NCBI GenBank assembly: GCA_020634235.1
Contig: JACKCB010000006.1
Span: 147,174-211,173 of the forward strand
Direction of reading: 5' to 3'
Source: Ardenticatenaceae bacterium
GTDB taxonomy: Bacteria; Chloroflexota; Anaerolineae; Promineifilales; Promineifilaceae
DNA: 64,000 bases
The position numbers and the translations under genes are program-made. Below are positions 17,405 through 26,294 of the stretch, piece by piece. Under the pieces are notes generated by a model, which searched no databases, was not told the origin of the DNA, and saw only the letters and a list, made by a program, of their open reading frames with translations. The number at the start of each line of letters is the position of its first letter. Position 1 is the stretch's first letter.

Positions 17405-19303
17405 ATGGTAGAGCCTGGTCCATTGAAGAAGATTGTGTTACCCGGCCGGGAGATCGGCCCGGATGAACCCTGCTTTGTCATCATTGAGGCGGGGGTAAAC
17501 CACAACGGCAGCCTGGAAATGGCCTTGCAGTTGGTCGATGCTGCTGCCGAAGCCGGCGGCGACGCCGTAAAGTTCCAGAAGCGCAACCTGCAGAGCCTCT
17601 ACCCGCCCGAACTGTTGGACAACCCCAACTCGGCCGAGTGGGCCTTCCAATACATCCTGCCCATCCTGAAGGAGGTGGAACTGAGCGATGATGAGTTCCG
17701 CCAGGTGAAGGCCCACTGCGACCGGCGCGGTATCCGCTTCATGTGCACCCCCTGGGATGAAGCCAGCGTGGATTTTCTGGAAGAGGTGGGGGTAGACATC
17801 TACAAAGTCGCCTCGGCCGACCTGATCAACCTGCCGCTGCTGGATAAGCTGGTGGCCACCGGCAAGCCGCTTATTTTATCCACAGGGATGGCCCTGCTGG
17901 AGGAGATTGAGTGTACGGTGCGCTTCTTGAAAGAGCGCGAGGCGGATTTTGCCCTGCTGCACTGTGTGAGTACCTACCCCGCCCCGTTTGAGAACCTGAA
18001 TCTGCGCTTTATTGAGACGCTGAAGCAGTTTGGCGTGCCGGTGGGCTACAGCAGCCACGAGCGGGGAATTGCCATGCCGCTGGTGGCGCTGACCCTGGGG
18101 GCGTGCATCATCGAGAAGCACATCACCCTGGACCGCACCCTGCCGGGGCCAGACCATGCGGCCAGCCTGGAGCCACATGGCATTGGCAAGATGCTGCGCG
18201 ATATTCGCCACGCGGAACAGGCGTTGGGCCGGCCGGTGAAGGAGCTGTCGGCCATGGAGCGGTTGAACCGCCATGTGCTGCGCAAGAGTTTGGCGGCTAC
18301 CCAGGCGATCCCGGCCGGGAGCGTGCTCACCCCGGCCATGATCAAAGTGATGGGACCCGGCAAAGGGCTGTCCCCACAGCGGATCAATGAACTGCTGGGC
18401 ACCGTCCTGCGGCGCGACATGAAGCCCGATGAATACTTCAGCGAGCAGGACCTGACCCATTTTGCCGACCAGGTCATCCGGCGTGACCGGCTGCGCCGCA
18501 CCTGGGGCTTCAAGGCCCGCTTCCACGACCTGGCCGATATTTTGGCCAAAAAGCCGAAGCTGGTGGAGCTGCACTTTAGTGCGGAAGATGTGGACTACCC
18601 GTTTACGCCCCCGGCCGGGCCTTATCCCCAGCAGCTCTTCATCCACGCCCCCGAATTTGCCCACAGCCGCCTGCTCGACCTCTGCTCGTTGGACGATGCG
18701 GTGCGCGAACAGGCCATTCACCTGGTGCAGCGGACCATCGACAAAGCAGTTGAGCTGCGCCCCCACTTCACCGGCCCGGTGGGGGTGGTCATCCACGTGG
18801 GCGGCATGAGCATGGACGAACCCATTCACGACCGCGAGCTGCTGCTGCGGCGCGCCGTAGACGCCTTCAAGCAGTTGGACCCCCGCGGCACCATTCTGCT
18901 GCCGGAGAATTTGCCGCCCCGCCCCTGGTACCTGGGCGGGCAGTGGTACCAGAATGTCTTCATCCGGCCGGAGGAGATGATCTCGTTCTGCCAGGAGCTA
19001 AACGTGGGTATGACCCTGGATATCTCTCATGCCCAGTTATTCTGCAACGCCTACGATGTCCGCCTGCACGATTACGTGCAGCTTTGCCTGCCCTACACCC
19101 GCCACCTGCACCTGGGCGACGCGGCCGGTCTGGACGGCGAAGGCCTGCAAATTGGCGATGGCGTCGTTGATTGGGACACGCTGATGCCGCTGCTGGCCGA
19201 AGAGGAGTTCACCTGGGTGCCGGAAATTTGGAGCGGTCATCTGAACAACGCGGCCGGGTTTGTGGAGGCTGTGAATCGGCTGGGCCGCTTCGGTGTTATC
19301 TAG
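17405..19303 (+). CDS. neuB: NeuB-type nonulosonate synthase fused to a xylose-isomerase-like TIM barrel
   Basis: 632 residues from ATG 17405, twice the usual NeuB length; an upstream frame from 17324 lies in neuA. Residues 1-285 are a NeuB barrel (IIEAGVNHNG, VKFQKR, YKVASADL, GYSSHERG, EKHITLDR), and 290-350 are a SAF domain (KSLAATQAIPAGS). From about 365 a second barrel follows in the style of xylose isomerase/AP endonuclease 2 proteins, with candidate metal ligands E501, D539, H569 and E607. It should condense an acetamido-sugar with phosphoenolpyruvate; the extra domain may make or channel the sugar substrate (inference). Confidence 0.88.
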   Translation: MVEPGPLKKIVLPGREIGPDEPCFVIIEAGVNHNGSLEMALQLVDAAAEAGGDAVKFQKRNLQSLYPPELLDNPNSAEWAFQYILPILKEVELSDDEFRQVKAHCDRRGIRFMCTPWDEASVDFLEEVGVDIYKVASADLINLPLLDKLVATGKPLILSTGMALLEEIECTVRFLKEREADFALLHCVSTYPAPFENLNLRFIETLKQFGVPVGYSSHERGIAMPLVALTLGACIIEKHITLDRTLPGPDHAASLEPHGIGKMLRDIRHAEQALGRPVKELSAMERLNRHVLRKSLAATQAIPAGSVLTPAMIKVMGPGKGLSPQRINELLGTVLRRDMKPDEYFSEQDLTHFADQVIRRDRLRRTWGFKARFHDLADILAKKPKLVELHFSAEDVDYPFTPPAGPYPQQLFIHAPEFAHSRLLDLCSLDDAVREQAIHLVQRTIDKAVELRPHFTGPVGVVIHVGGMSMDEPIHDRELLLRRAVDAFKQLDPRGTILLPENLPPRPWYLGGQWYQNVFIRPEEMISFCQELNVGMTLDISHAQLFCNAYDVRLHDYVQLCLPYTRHLHLGDAAGLDGEGLQIGDGVVDWDTLMPLLAEEEFTWVPEIWSGHLNNAAGFVEAVNRLGRFGVI

Positions 19304-19401
19304 AGCGCGCGGAGGGAGCTGGAGGAAAGCGTTGAAACGCGAGGAGGGACCTGGCGTATTGCCGCTCTCGCTCTGGCTGCGTCTCGCAGGAGGGTTTCGA
19401 G

Positions 19402-21102
19402 ATGGAGACTAGGAATATTCTGGCTGCCCTGGCGGCGCAAGCGGCGGCGATGCCCGGCCGCGACTCAATTACCTTTCTGGCTGATGACGATGCGGCGCTG
19501 GTGATGACGCCCGCCCACCTGTTACAGCAGGCGGCCGGCTGGGGGCATTATCTCCACCGGCAAGGGGTGGCCGCCGGCGAGACGGTGCTCATTGTGCTGG
19601 ACCATGATCCAGCCCTGTTCTACGCTTTCCTGGGTTGTATGAGCATTGGGGCGGTCCCTGCCTTTTTTGCGCCACCGGCCAGCCGCACTGAAATTGAGTA
19701 TTATGTTAACCAGTCGCGCCAGATGGTGCAGGAATTGGGGGTGGCGGCCATTGTCACGATGCCGGCTTTTGCGCCTTATTTGCAGGCGCTGTTGGCCGAT
19801 ACGAGCTGCCGGGTGTTGGATGCAGGGACGGTGGCCCAGGCGGTGGCCGATCTGCCGGCTGATTTGCCGCTCCCGGCCGGGGCGCTGGACATCCCCGGCC
19901 ACCAGACTGCCTACCTGCAGTTCAGCAGCGGCACCACCGGGGCCAAAAAAGGGGTGATGACCAGCCACAACGCCGTGGTTTCACAGATTAAGGCCTTCAA
20001 CCAGATGTTGGCCGTTACCGCCGACGAAGTCATTGTGAGCTGGCTGCCGCTGCATCACGATATGGGGTTGCTCTCCAGCTTCCTGGTGCCGCTGCTGTTA
20101 GGCAGCCGTTCCGTGATCATGTCGCCGCTCTCCTGGATTCGCAACCCCAAGCGGCTTCTGGGGATTGTCCAGCAATATCGGGGCACGTTTACCTGTTTGC
20201 CCAACTTCGCCTTCAACCACATGGTGCGCGCCGTGCGCCCGCACGAGATTGAGGGGGTAGACCTGCGTTCTTGGCGGCAAATCCTAAACGGCTCCGAACC
20301 GATTCGCGCCGAATCGATTGCCACCTTTGAGGCGCGCTTCCGCCCCTATGGCCTGGGCGAGAATGTGGTAACCACCGGTTACGGCATGGCCGAAAACACG
20401 CTGGCCATTGCCCTGAAGCCACACGACGAGCCGCTGCAGCGACTGTGGGTGAACCTGGATGCGCTCCAGCGCGCGCGGCAGGTGATCCCGCTGGCCGCGG
20501 ATGCCGCGGGGGTGACCTGCCTGGTCGCCTCCGGCCGGGTCGTGCCAGGCACGCGTCTGAAGGTGGTCGATGAGACCGGCCGGGCGCTGCCCCCGCTGCA
20601 AGTGGGCGAAATTTGCCTGCAAGGGGACAGTCTGTTCACCGGCTATCATCGCCAGCCAGAGATGACGGCCGCTGTTTTCAACGATGGCTGGTTCCACACT
20701 GGCGATCTGGGCTTTGTGGCCGATGGTTGGGTGTACGTCACCGGCCGCCAGAAAGACCTGATCATTGTGGGTGGCAAGAACATTCACCCTGAGGATTTGG
20801 AGGAGATTGCCGGGCAGGTGCCGGGGGTGTATCCCGGCCGGGTGGTGGCCTTTGGTCTGTACAGCGACCGGCTGGGTACCGAACAGGTAGTCATTGTGGC
20901 CGAAACACGCCAGCCGCTCACGCCAGAGGAAAACCACCAACTAGCCGGCGAAATCCGCCGCCGGGTAGCCCAACAAACTGAGATCACCCCGCGCGATGTG
21001 CGGATTGTGAACCAGCGCTGGGTGCAGAAAAGTTCCAGCGGCAAAGTAGCCCGCCGGGCCAACCGGGAACAGTACGAGAACGATTTTCTGCGGCATGCAT
21101 AA
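19402..21102 (+). CDS. Fatty-acyl-AMP ligase-like adenylating enzyme (1)
   Basis: 566 residues, preceded by AGGAGGG 6-7 nt upstream. The core signature QFSSGTTGAKKG begins near residue 173; WLPLHHDMGL, PNFAFNHMVR and YGMAENTLAI are typical of FAAL/FadD32-type ligases; DGWFHTGDLG and GRQKDLIIVGGKN hold the acidic and hinge residues; and the C-terminal catalytic Lys is in SSSGKVAR. It probably adenylates a fatty or other carboxylic acid and loads the ACP encoded 39 bp downstream. Confidence 0.88.
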   Translation: METRNILAALAAQAAAMPGRDSITFLADDDAALVMTPAHLLQQAAGWGHYLHRQGVAAGETVLIVLDHDPALFYAFLGCMSIGAVPAFFAPPASRTEIEYYVNQSRQMVQELGVAAIVTMPAFAPYLQALLADTSCRVLDAGTVAQAVADLPADLPLPAGALDIPGHQTAYLQFSSGTTGAKKGVMTSHNAVVSQIKAFNQMLAVTADEVIVSWLPLHHDMGLLSSFLVPLLLGSRSVIMSPLSWIRNPKRLLGIVQQYRGTFTCLPNFAFNHMVRAVRPHEIEGVDLRSWRQILNGSEPIRAESIATFEARFRPYGLGENVVTTGYGMAENTLAIALKPHDEPLQRLWVNLDALQRARQVIPLAADAAGVTCLVASGRVVPGTRLKVVDETGRALPPLQVGEICLQGDSLFTGYHRQPEMTAAVFNDGWFHTGDLGFVADGWVYVTGRQKDLIIVGGKNIHPEDLEEIAGQVPGVYPGRVVAFGLYSDRLGTEQVVIVAETRQPLTPEENHQLAGEIRRRVAQQTEITPRDVRIVNQRWVQKSSSGKVARRANREQYENDFLRHA

Positions 21103-21140
21103 TCAACGACGCCGCACACCCTGACTGGAGAATGCTGCCT

Positions 21141-21404
21141 ATGGACGAACGCCAGATTATCAAGGACAAGCTGCGCCGTTATATTTGCGACGTCTTACTC
21201 AACAACCCCACCTACCCGCTGCGCGATGATGAATCGATGATCAACGATGGACTGCTGGATTCCTTTTCAGTGGTAGACATCACCGTCTTCCTGGAGGAGG
21301 CGTTTGACCTTTATGTGGCCAACGAAGAGATCGATGTAGAGCAAATTGATACGCTCAATCTTCTGGCCGATTTTGTTCAGAGCCAGCAGCAGGCCAGCGT
21401 ATAG
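21141..21404 (+). CDS. Acyl carrier protein
   Basis: 87 residues from ATG 21141; ATG 21132 is too close to the GGAG at 21126-21129. Acidic, with GLLDSFSVVDI at about 36-46, where the Ser of DSF is the expected phosphopantetheine site (DSL in most ACPs). It is sandwiched between two FAAL-like genes and is their likely acceptor. Confidence 0.88.
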   Translation: MDERQIIKDKLRRYICDVLLNNPTYPLRDDESMINDGLLDSFSVVDITVFLEEAFDLYVANEEIDVEQIDTLNLLADFVQSQQQASV

Positions 21405-21414
21405 GATAACTAAC

Positions 21415-23100
21415 ATGCAGATCGCCTACCAGAACCTGGTTCAGCCACTGGTTGAACGGGCGGAGGCGGAGCCGCATTTTCCCAGCCTGGTTTTTGTGGA
21501 TACGGCCGGCACCGGGCATACCATCACCGCGGCTGAATTACACGATAACGCGGCTCGTTGGGCCGCGCTGCTGCAAGCGCATGGCGTGCAGCCCGGCCGG
21601 GTGGTGATGATCAACCTTTCCCATTCGCTGTCCCTCTTCTACAGCTTCCTGGGGGCAATGTACCTGGGGGCAATCCCCACCATCTACCCCAGCCTGCTGC
21701 CCAACATGTCGGCCGCTGCTTACCTGGCGCAGTTGCGCGGGCTGGCCGAACGGGCGGACATTGCCACCATTGTCACCACGCCCGACATGGCCGAGATGCT
21801 CCCGGCCGGGTTAGGCGGCCTGGCCTGCGACATCATCCCCGTACAGGATGGCGGCCTGGACGGCCTGGCCCCGCTGCTGCCCGACTGGCCGGCTATCCGC
21901 CCCGAGCAAACCGCCTTCCTGCAGTTCAGCAGCGGCACCACCGGCCTGAAAAAAGGGGTCATCATCACCCACGGCGCCGTGCTGCGCCAGACCGAAGCCA
22001 TGACCGGCCGGGCTGGCCTCACGCGCGGCGATGTGCTGGTGAGCTGGCTGCCCACCCACCACGACATGGGACTGGTGGCCAATGTCCTGGTCTGCTTCAC
22101 CGCCGGCATCCAACTCGTCAAACTCTCCTCCATCTATTGGATTCGCAACCCCAAATCGCTGCTGCAAGCGGTTAGCCAGTACGGCGGTACCCATACCTAC
22201 ATGCCCAACTTCGCCTTCAACCACTGCGTGCGCGGCATCCGCGAAGAAGACATCCGGGGTGTTGACCTGAGCAGTTGGCGCTTCATCCTCAACGCCGCCG
22301 AGCCTATCCGGCTGGACAGCATCACCCGCTTCACCGAGAAGTTCAGCCCCTACGGCCTGCCGGCCAACGCCATCCATTCTGCCTACGGCATGGCCGAAAA
22401 CACCGTCGCCATCAGCTTCAAAAACCATGCCGACCCGTTGTACGTAGACTGGGTAGACCAGGAGCGTTTGCAGACAACGCACCAGGCGGTACCCAGCGCG
22501 CCCGGTGCCCCCGGCAGCCTGCCCATCATCGGCTGCGGCGAGGCCATCTCCGGTACCGAGCTGGCCATCATCGACGACGCCGGCCAATGGCTGCCAGATC
22601 GCCACGTGGGTGAGATTGTGCTGCGCGGCAGCAGCCTCTTTGGCGGCTATTTCCGCCAGCCGGAGCTAACCGCACAGGCCTTCTTGGGCGACTGGTTCAA
22701 AACCGGTGACCTGGGCTACCTGGCCGATGGCCAGGTGTTTGTCACCGGCCGGAAGAAGGACCTGATCATCGTTGGTGGCAAAAACATCCACCCCGAAGAC
22801 CTGGAGGAAATTGCCAACGAGGTGCCCGGCGTCTATGAAGGGCGCGTGGTTGCCTTTGGCCTCTTCAGCGAACGCCTGGGCACGGAACAGATAGTCATTG
22901 TCGTGGAAACACGCCGGCCGGTGCCCGAAGAAGACGCGCTGGCCATGGCCACCGAAATCCGGCGGCGGGTGGCCCACCAGACCGACGTAGTTGTCCACGA
23001 TGTGCGCGTGCTGGGCCGCCGCTGGGTGCAAAAAAGCTCCAGCGGCAAGGTTGCCCGCAGCGCTAACCGGGCGCAATACGTGCAGGAGTTCCTTGTATGA
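21415..23100 (+). CDS. Fatty-acyl-AMP ligase-like adenylating enzyme (2)
   Basis: 561 residues from ATG 21415; the frame extending to 21346 lies in the ACP gene. It is a clear paralogue of the enzyme at 19402: QFSSGTTGLKKG, WLPTHHDMGL, PNFAFNHCVR, YGMAENTVAI, GRKKDLIIVGGKN and the C-terminal SSSGKVARSANR are in the same order. Two ligases around one ACP suggest two different acids or an obligate pair. It ends in a 4-bp overlap with the next gene. Confidence 0.88.
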   Translation: MQIAYQNLVQPLVERAEAEPHFPSLVFVDTAGTGHTITAAELHDNAARWAALLQAHGVQPGRVVMINLSHSLSLFYSFLGAMYLGAIPTIYPSLLPNMSAAAYLAQLRGLAERADIATIVTTPDMAEMLPAGLGGLACDIIPVQDGGLDGLAPLLPDWPAIRPEQTAFLQFSSGTTGLKKGVIITHGAVLRQTEAMTGRAGLTRGDVLVSWLPTHHDMGLVANVLVCFTAGIQLVKLSSIYWIRNPKSLLQAVSQYGGTHTYMPNFAFNHCVRGIREEDIRGVDLSSWRFILNAAEPIRLDSITRFTEKFSPYGLPANAIHSAYGMAENTVAISFKNHADPLYVDWVDQERLQTTHQAVPSAPGAPGSLPIIGCGEAISGTELAIIDDAGQWLPDRHVGEIVLRGSSLFGGYFRQPELTAQAFLGDWFKTGDLGYLADGQVFVTGRKKDLIIVGGKNIHPEDLEEIANEVPGVYEGRVVAFGLFSERLGTEQIVIVVETRRPVPEEDALAMATEIRRRVAHQTDVVVHDVRVLGRRWVQKSSSGKVARSANRAQYVQEFLV

Positions 23101-24527
23101 CCCTTTCCACCCCCAAGCCGCCCAATATCGTCATCATCATTCCCCGGGGCGAAGCCATTCGCAACGTGATCTACACCGACACCCTGCCCTTGCTGCACCA
23201 GCATGGCGCACGCATCACCCTGCTTTCAGTCATCACCGACGAGAAGTTCGTGGCCCTGGCCAATCCCTACGTCGAGCGGGTGCTGCCCATTAAGGAGGAG
23301 CGCGAGACCAAGCTGGTGCGCAACTACCGCGCCCTGCTGCACGAAGCCCACTTCCGCTGGATCAACAGTGAGGTGGCCAAGTACAACCGCGAACTGCACG
23401 CCTACAAGGCCAACACCCTGCCCAAGAAGCTGCGCCTGGCGGCTACCGAAGCGGCCGTCTTGCCCCTGGCTAACCGGCCGGTGTTGGAAAACCTGGCCCG
23501 GTTGGAGCACAATCTCAGCTACCGCTACCGCCCCACGCAGGCGTTCGATCAGCTCTTTGCCGAAATCCAGCCTGACCTGGTGTACAACGCTTCCCACATT
23601 CACGGTGTCAACAGCGGCGGTCTGGCCATTCGCGTTGCCCGCGAGATGGGCATTCCCACTGCCGGCTTTGTCTTCTCCTGGGACAACCTCACCTCGCGCA
23701 GCCGCATCTTTGAACCTTATGACCATTACCTGATGTGGACGGAAGGGATGCGCCAACTGCTGCTGCAGCAGTACCCGGCCCTGGACCCGGCCGGGGTGAC
23801 CGTCACCGGCACCCCACAGTTCGACTTCCACTTCAAGCCGGAATTCTGGCTAAGCCGCGCCGCGCTGGCCGACCGCATCGGCATCGATCCGGCGCGCCCC
23901 TTCGTGCTCTACACCACCGCCGTTGGCCCCTTCTTCCCCGAGGAATACCGCACGGTAGAGCTGGTGATTCGCCTGCTGCGCGAGATGGACCTGCCCCAGA
24001 GGCCGCAGTTGGTGGTGCGCATCTACCCCAAGGTGCCCGACCCAAAAATGCTGGAACTCTCCTACCAAAACATCCCGGACGTCATCTTCCCGCCGATGTT
24101 GTGGGATACGCAGTGGTTCACCCCTTCGTTTGAGGACCAGCCCATCTACACCAGCCTGCTGCGCGAGTGTGCCCTGGGCATCAACGCCGCCTCCACCGTC
24201 TCGCTGGAGCTGATGATGCACGATAAGCCGGTGCTGAACCTGGGCTTTGACCCGCCGGGCAGCCAGCTTCCCCATTGCCTGCGCTACAGCAAGCACATCA
24301 CCTTCGACCATTACCGGCCGGTGTATGAAAGCGGTGGCGTCATGGTGGCCTGGAAGCCGGAAGAGATGGGCGACTTGCTCTACCGTGGCCTGACCCAGCC
24401 ACAGGCCGGCAGCGACGCGCGCCAGCGCTTCACGCGGCAAATGTTTGGCAGCACGTTGGATGGCCGCTCTGGCGTGCGCGTGGCCGAGCATCTTCTGCAG
24501 TTGGTGGCCCAATACCAAAAGGCATGA
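23097..24527 (+). CDS. Putative GT-B-fold glycosyl/phosphotransferase, family uncertain
   Basis: 476 residues. NIVIIIPRGEAIRNVIYTDTLPLL opens like a GT-B enzyme; GVTVTGTPQFDFH, FVLYTTAVGPFFPEEY and the ALGINAASTVSLELMMHDKPVLN block resemble the C-terminal donor domain of CDP-glycerol glycerophosphotransferase-like and surface-carbohydrate proteins. I cannot assign it more precisely. It is coupled on both sides by 4-bp overlaps, tying FAALs, this protein and the acetyltransferase into one unit. Confidence 0.65.
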   Translation: MTLSTPKPPNIVIIIPRGEAIRNVIYTDTLPLLHQHGARITLLSVITDEKFVALANPYVERVLPIKEERETKLVRNYRALLHEAHFRWINSEVAKYNRELHAYKANTLPKKLRLAATEAAVLPLANRPVLENLARLEHNLSYRYRPTQAFDQLFAEIQPDLVYNASHIHGVNSGGLAIRVAREMGIPTAGFVFSWDNLTSRSRIFEPYDHYLMWTEGMRQLLLQQYPALDPAGVTVTGTPQFDFHFKPEFWLSRAALADRIGIDPARPFVLYTTAVGPFFPEEYRTVELVIRLLREMDLPQRPQLVVRIYPKVPDPKMLELSYQNIPDVIFPPMLWDTQWFTPSFEDQPIYTSLLRECALGINAASTVSLELMMHDKPVLNLGFDPPGSQLPHCLRYSKHITFDHYRPVYESGGVMVAWKPEEMGDLLYRGLTQPQAGSDARQRFTRQMFGSTLDGRSGVRVAEHLLQLVAQYQKA

Positions 24528-25234
24528 CGACGATGGATGAATCTTCCCGGCCGGGTGAATCACCGTATGCCCCACTGGACCCGCGGGCGGCAGCCTGGCT
24601 GGCGCGCACCGAGCGGGCCGGCAGTATCGACATGACCCGCCGCCGGACCCCGGCCGGGGTGCCCTTTGCCCGCCGGCTGCGCCACACCTGGTGGGGTTTT
24701 CGCGAAGGATCGGTACTCTATTTTTACAATCACATTGTCAACCGGCTGCCTTCCCACAAGCTGCGCCTGGCCCTGTACCGGCGCATCTTCGACGAGATTG
24801 GGCCCCAGAGCAGCATCTTGTTGGGGCTGAAGATATTCCACCCCGGCCGGATCATCATCGGCCGCAACAGCGTCATCAATGCCGGCTGCGTGCTCGACAG
24901 CCGCGCCGGCATCTACATCGGCAACAACGTCAGCATCAGCAACTTCGTGCAAATCTGGTCCGGCGGCCACGACATCAACAGCCCCAATTTCGCCTCCTAC
25001 GGCGGCCTCACCATCATCGAGGATTACGTCTGGCTGGCCTCCAGCGCCATCATTGTTGGTGGCAGCCAGGGCAAAGTGCTGACCCTGGGCGAAGGCAGCG
25101 TGGTCACCGCCGGCTCGGTGGTAGTGCGCGACGTAGCCCCTTACACCGTCGTGGCCGGCAACCCGGCGCGCAAAATCGCCATGCGCAGCCGCGACCTCAA
25201 CTACCAACTAAACTACTTTCCACTATTTCGCTAA
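24524..25234 (+). CDS. Left-handed beta-helix O-acyltransferase (WcaF/NodL-like)
   Basis: 236 residues. Hexapeptide repeats run from about residue 105 to 205 (IIIGRNSVINAGCVLD, IYIGNNVSISNFVQIWSGGHD, EDYVWLASSAIIV, GEGSVVTAGSVVV) and end with VVAGNPARKIAMR, the family's closing motif; the catalytic His is likely in SGGHD. It probably O-acetylates a sugar, or transfers an acyl group made by the FAAL/ACP set. Its stop codon is already part of the repeat starting at 25231. Confidence 0.85.
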   Translation: MTTMDESSRPGESPYAPLDPRAAAWLARTERAGSIDMTRRRTPAGVPFARRLRHTWWGFREGSVLYFYNHIVNRLPSHKLRLALYRRIFDEIGPQSSILLGLKIFHPGRIIIGRNSVINAGCVLDSRAGIYIGNNVSISNFVQIWSGGHDINSPNFASYGGLTIIEDYVWLASSAIIVGGSQGKVLTLGEGSVVTAGSVVVRDVAPYTVVAGNPARKIAMRSRDLNYQLNYFPLFR

Positions 25235-25338
25235 GGGTCCGTCCAAAATCAACTTTGGACTTTCCGTTCGTAGTAACCGCTTTAGCGGTCTGCACGGCTA
25301 AAGCCTTTACTACAAACTCAATTGCGAGCGAATCCTAA
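25231..25338. repeat. Dispersed 108-bp intergenic repeat, copy A
   Basis: Matches 33307-33414 over 108 bp with two mismatches. An internal imperfect inverted repeat (GTAGTAACCGCTTTAGC against GCTAAAGCCTTTACTAC, 15 of 17 paired) can fold into a long hairpin. It begins on the stop codon of the acyltransferase gene. Size and structure fit a non-autonomous MITE- or REP-like element. The rest of the gap to 25439 shows nothing further. Confidence 0.8.
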
Positions 25339-25439
25339 GGCAATACCTGGCCGCCACCGCGCATAGCGCGCAGCTTCGAACATGACCAGGGGGGCAATAC
25401 AGTACATGCGTTACCATCCCCCGCCTGAGGAATGACACG

Positions 25440-26294
25440 ATGCTCCACGAAATGCGCCGCCGTTGGCGTAACTCCAGCTTCTATTACAACTGGCTTGCCT
25501 ACGAAACCCGGCGCATTGCCCGCCCAAACCAGGTGCTGTTTGCCGGGGTAAAGCAAGTGTGCCTCTTCATCGGCCATGGGCGCAGCGGCCACAGCCTGGT
25601 TGCCGGCCTGCTAGATGCCCATCCCCAAATTGTCATGGCCGACGAACTGGATTCCCTGCGTTTGCTGCGCCGGCCGTTTAACCAGGCGCAGTTCTTTGCC
25701 TACTATCTGCGTGGGGCCCAAAATCATGCCCGGCATGGACGCAGCAAGGGGCAGCGCCGCGACCGCGCCTACAGCTACCGGGTGCCCAATCAGTGGCAAG
25801 GGCGCAGCGAGCAACTGCGGGTCATTGGCGAAGCCGGCCTGTGCACGGCGCGGCTGGCGCAGTCACCCCACTTGCTGCCCAAGTTCCAGCGCCGGGTGCA
25901 GGTGCCGGTCTGCTTTATCCAGGTCGTGCGCAATCCGTTCGACTGCATTGCCCGTTTGCACCTGCTCACCGGGTATCCGCCAGAGCTACTGGCCCAGCAT
26001 TTCTTCGTCAACTGTGAGCACGTGGTGCACTTCCGGGGGCGCACACCGCCAGAGATGACCGGGCTGGTGCAGCACGAAGCGCTGGTGGCCGATCCGCCGG
26101 CCGCGCTGCGCCTACTGTGCCAGTTCCTGGGCCTGCAGGCTCCGGATGACTACCTGGCCGATTGTGCATCGATTGTGTTTCCCCGGCCGGAGCAACCACG
26201 CTACCAGATAACCTGGCAGGATGACCAGATAGCCATGGTGTTAGACGGCATCGCCCGTTACGAATTCCTGCACGGATACACTTTTGACGACTGA
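25440..26294 (+). CDS. Sulfotransferase-like protein (5)
   Basis: 284 residues; TGAGG lies 9 nt before the ATG. LFIGHGRSGHSLVAGLLDAHP at 42-62 is a variant phosphosulfate loop, and VCFIQVVRNPFDCIARL carries the R-N-P of the 3'-phosphate site. It starts a second sulfotransferase pair downstream of repeat copy A. Confidence 0.78.
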   Translation: MLHEMRRRWRNSSFYYNWLAYETRRIARPNQVLFAGVKQVCLFIGHGRSGHSLVAGLLDAHPQIVMADELDSLRLLRRPFNQAQFFAYYLRGAQNHARHGRSKGQRRDRAYSYRVPNQWQGRSEQLRVIGEAGLCTARLAQSPHLLPKFQRRVQVPVCFIQVVRNPFDCIARLHLLTGYPPELLAQHFFVNCEHVVHFRGRTPPEMTGLVQHEALVADPPAALRLLCQFLGLQAPDDYLADCASIVFPRPEQPRYQITWQDDQIAMVLDGIARYEFLHGYTFDD

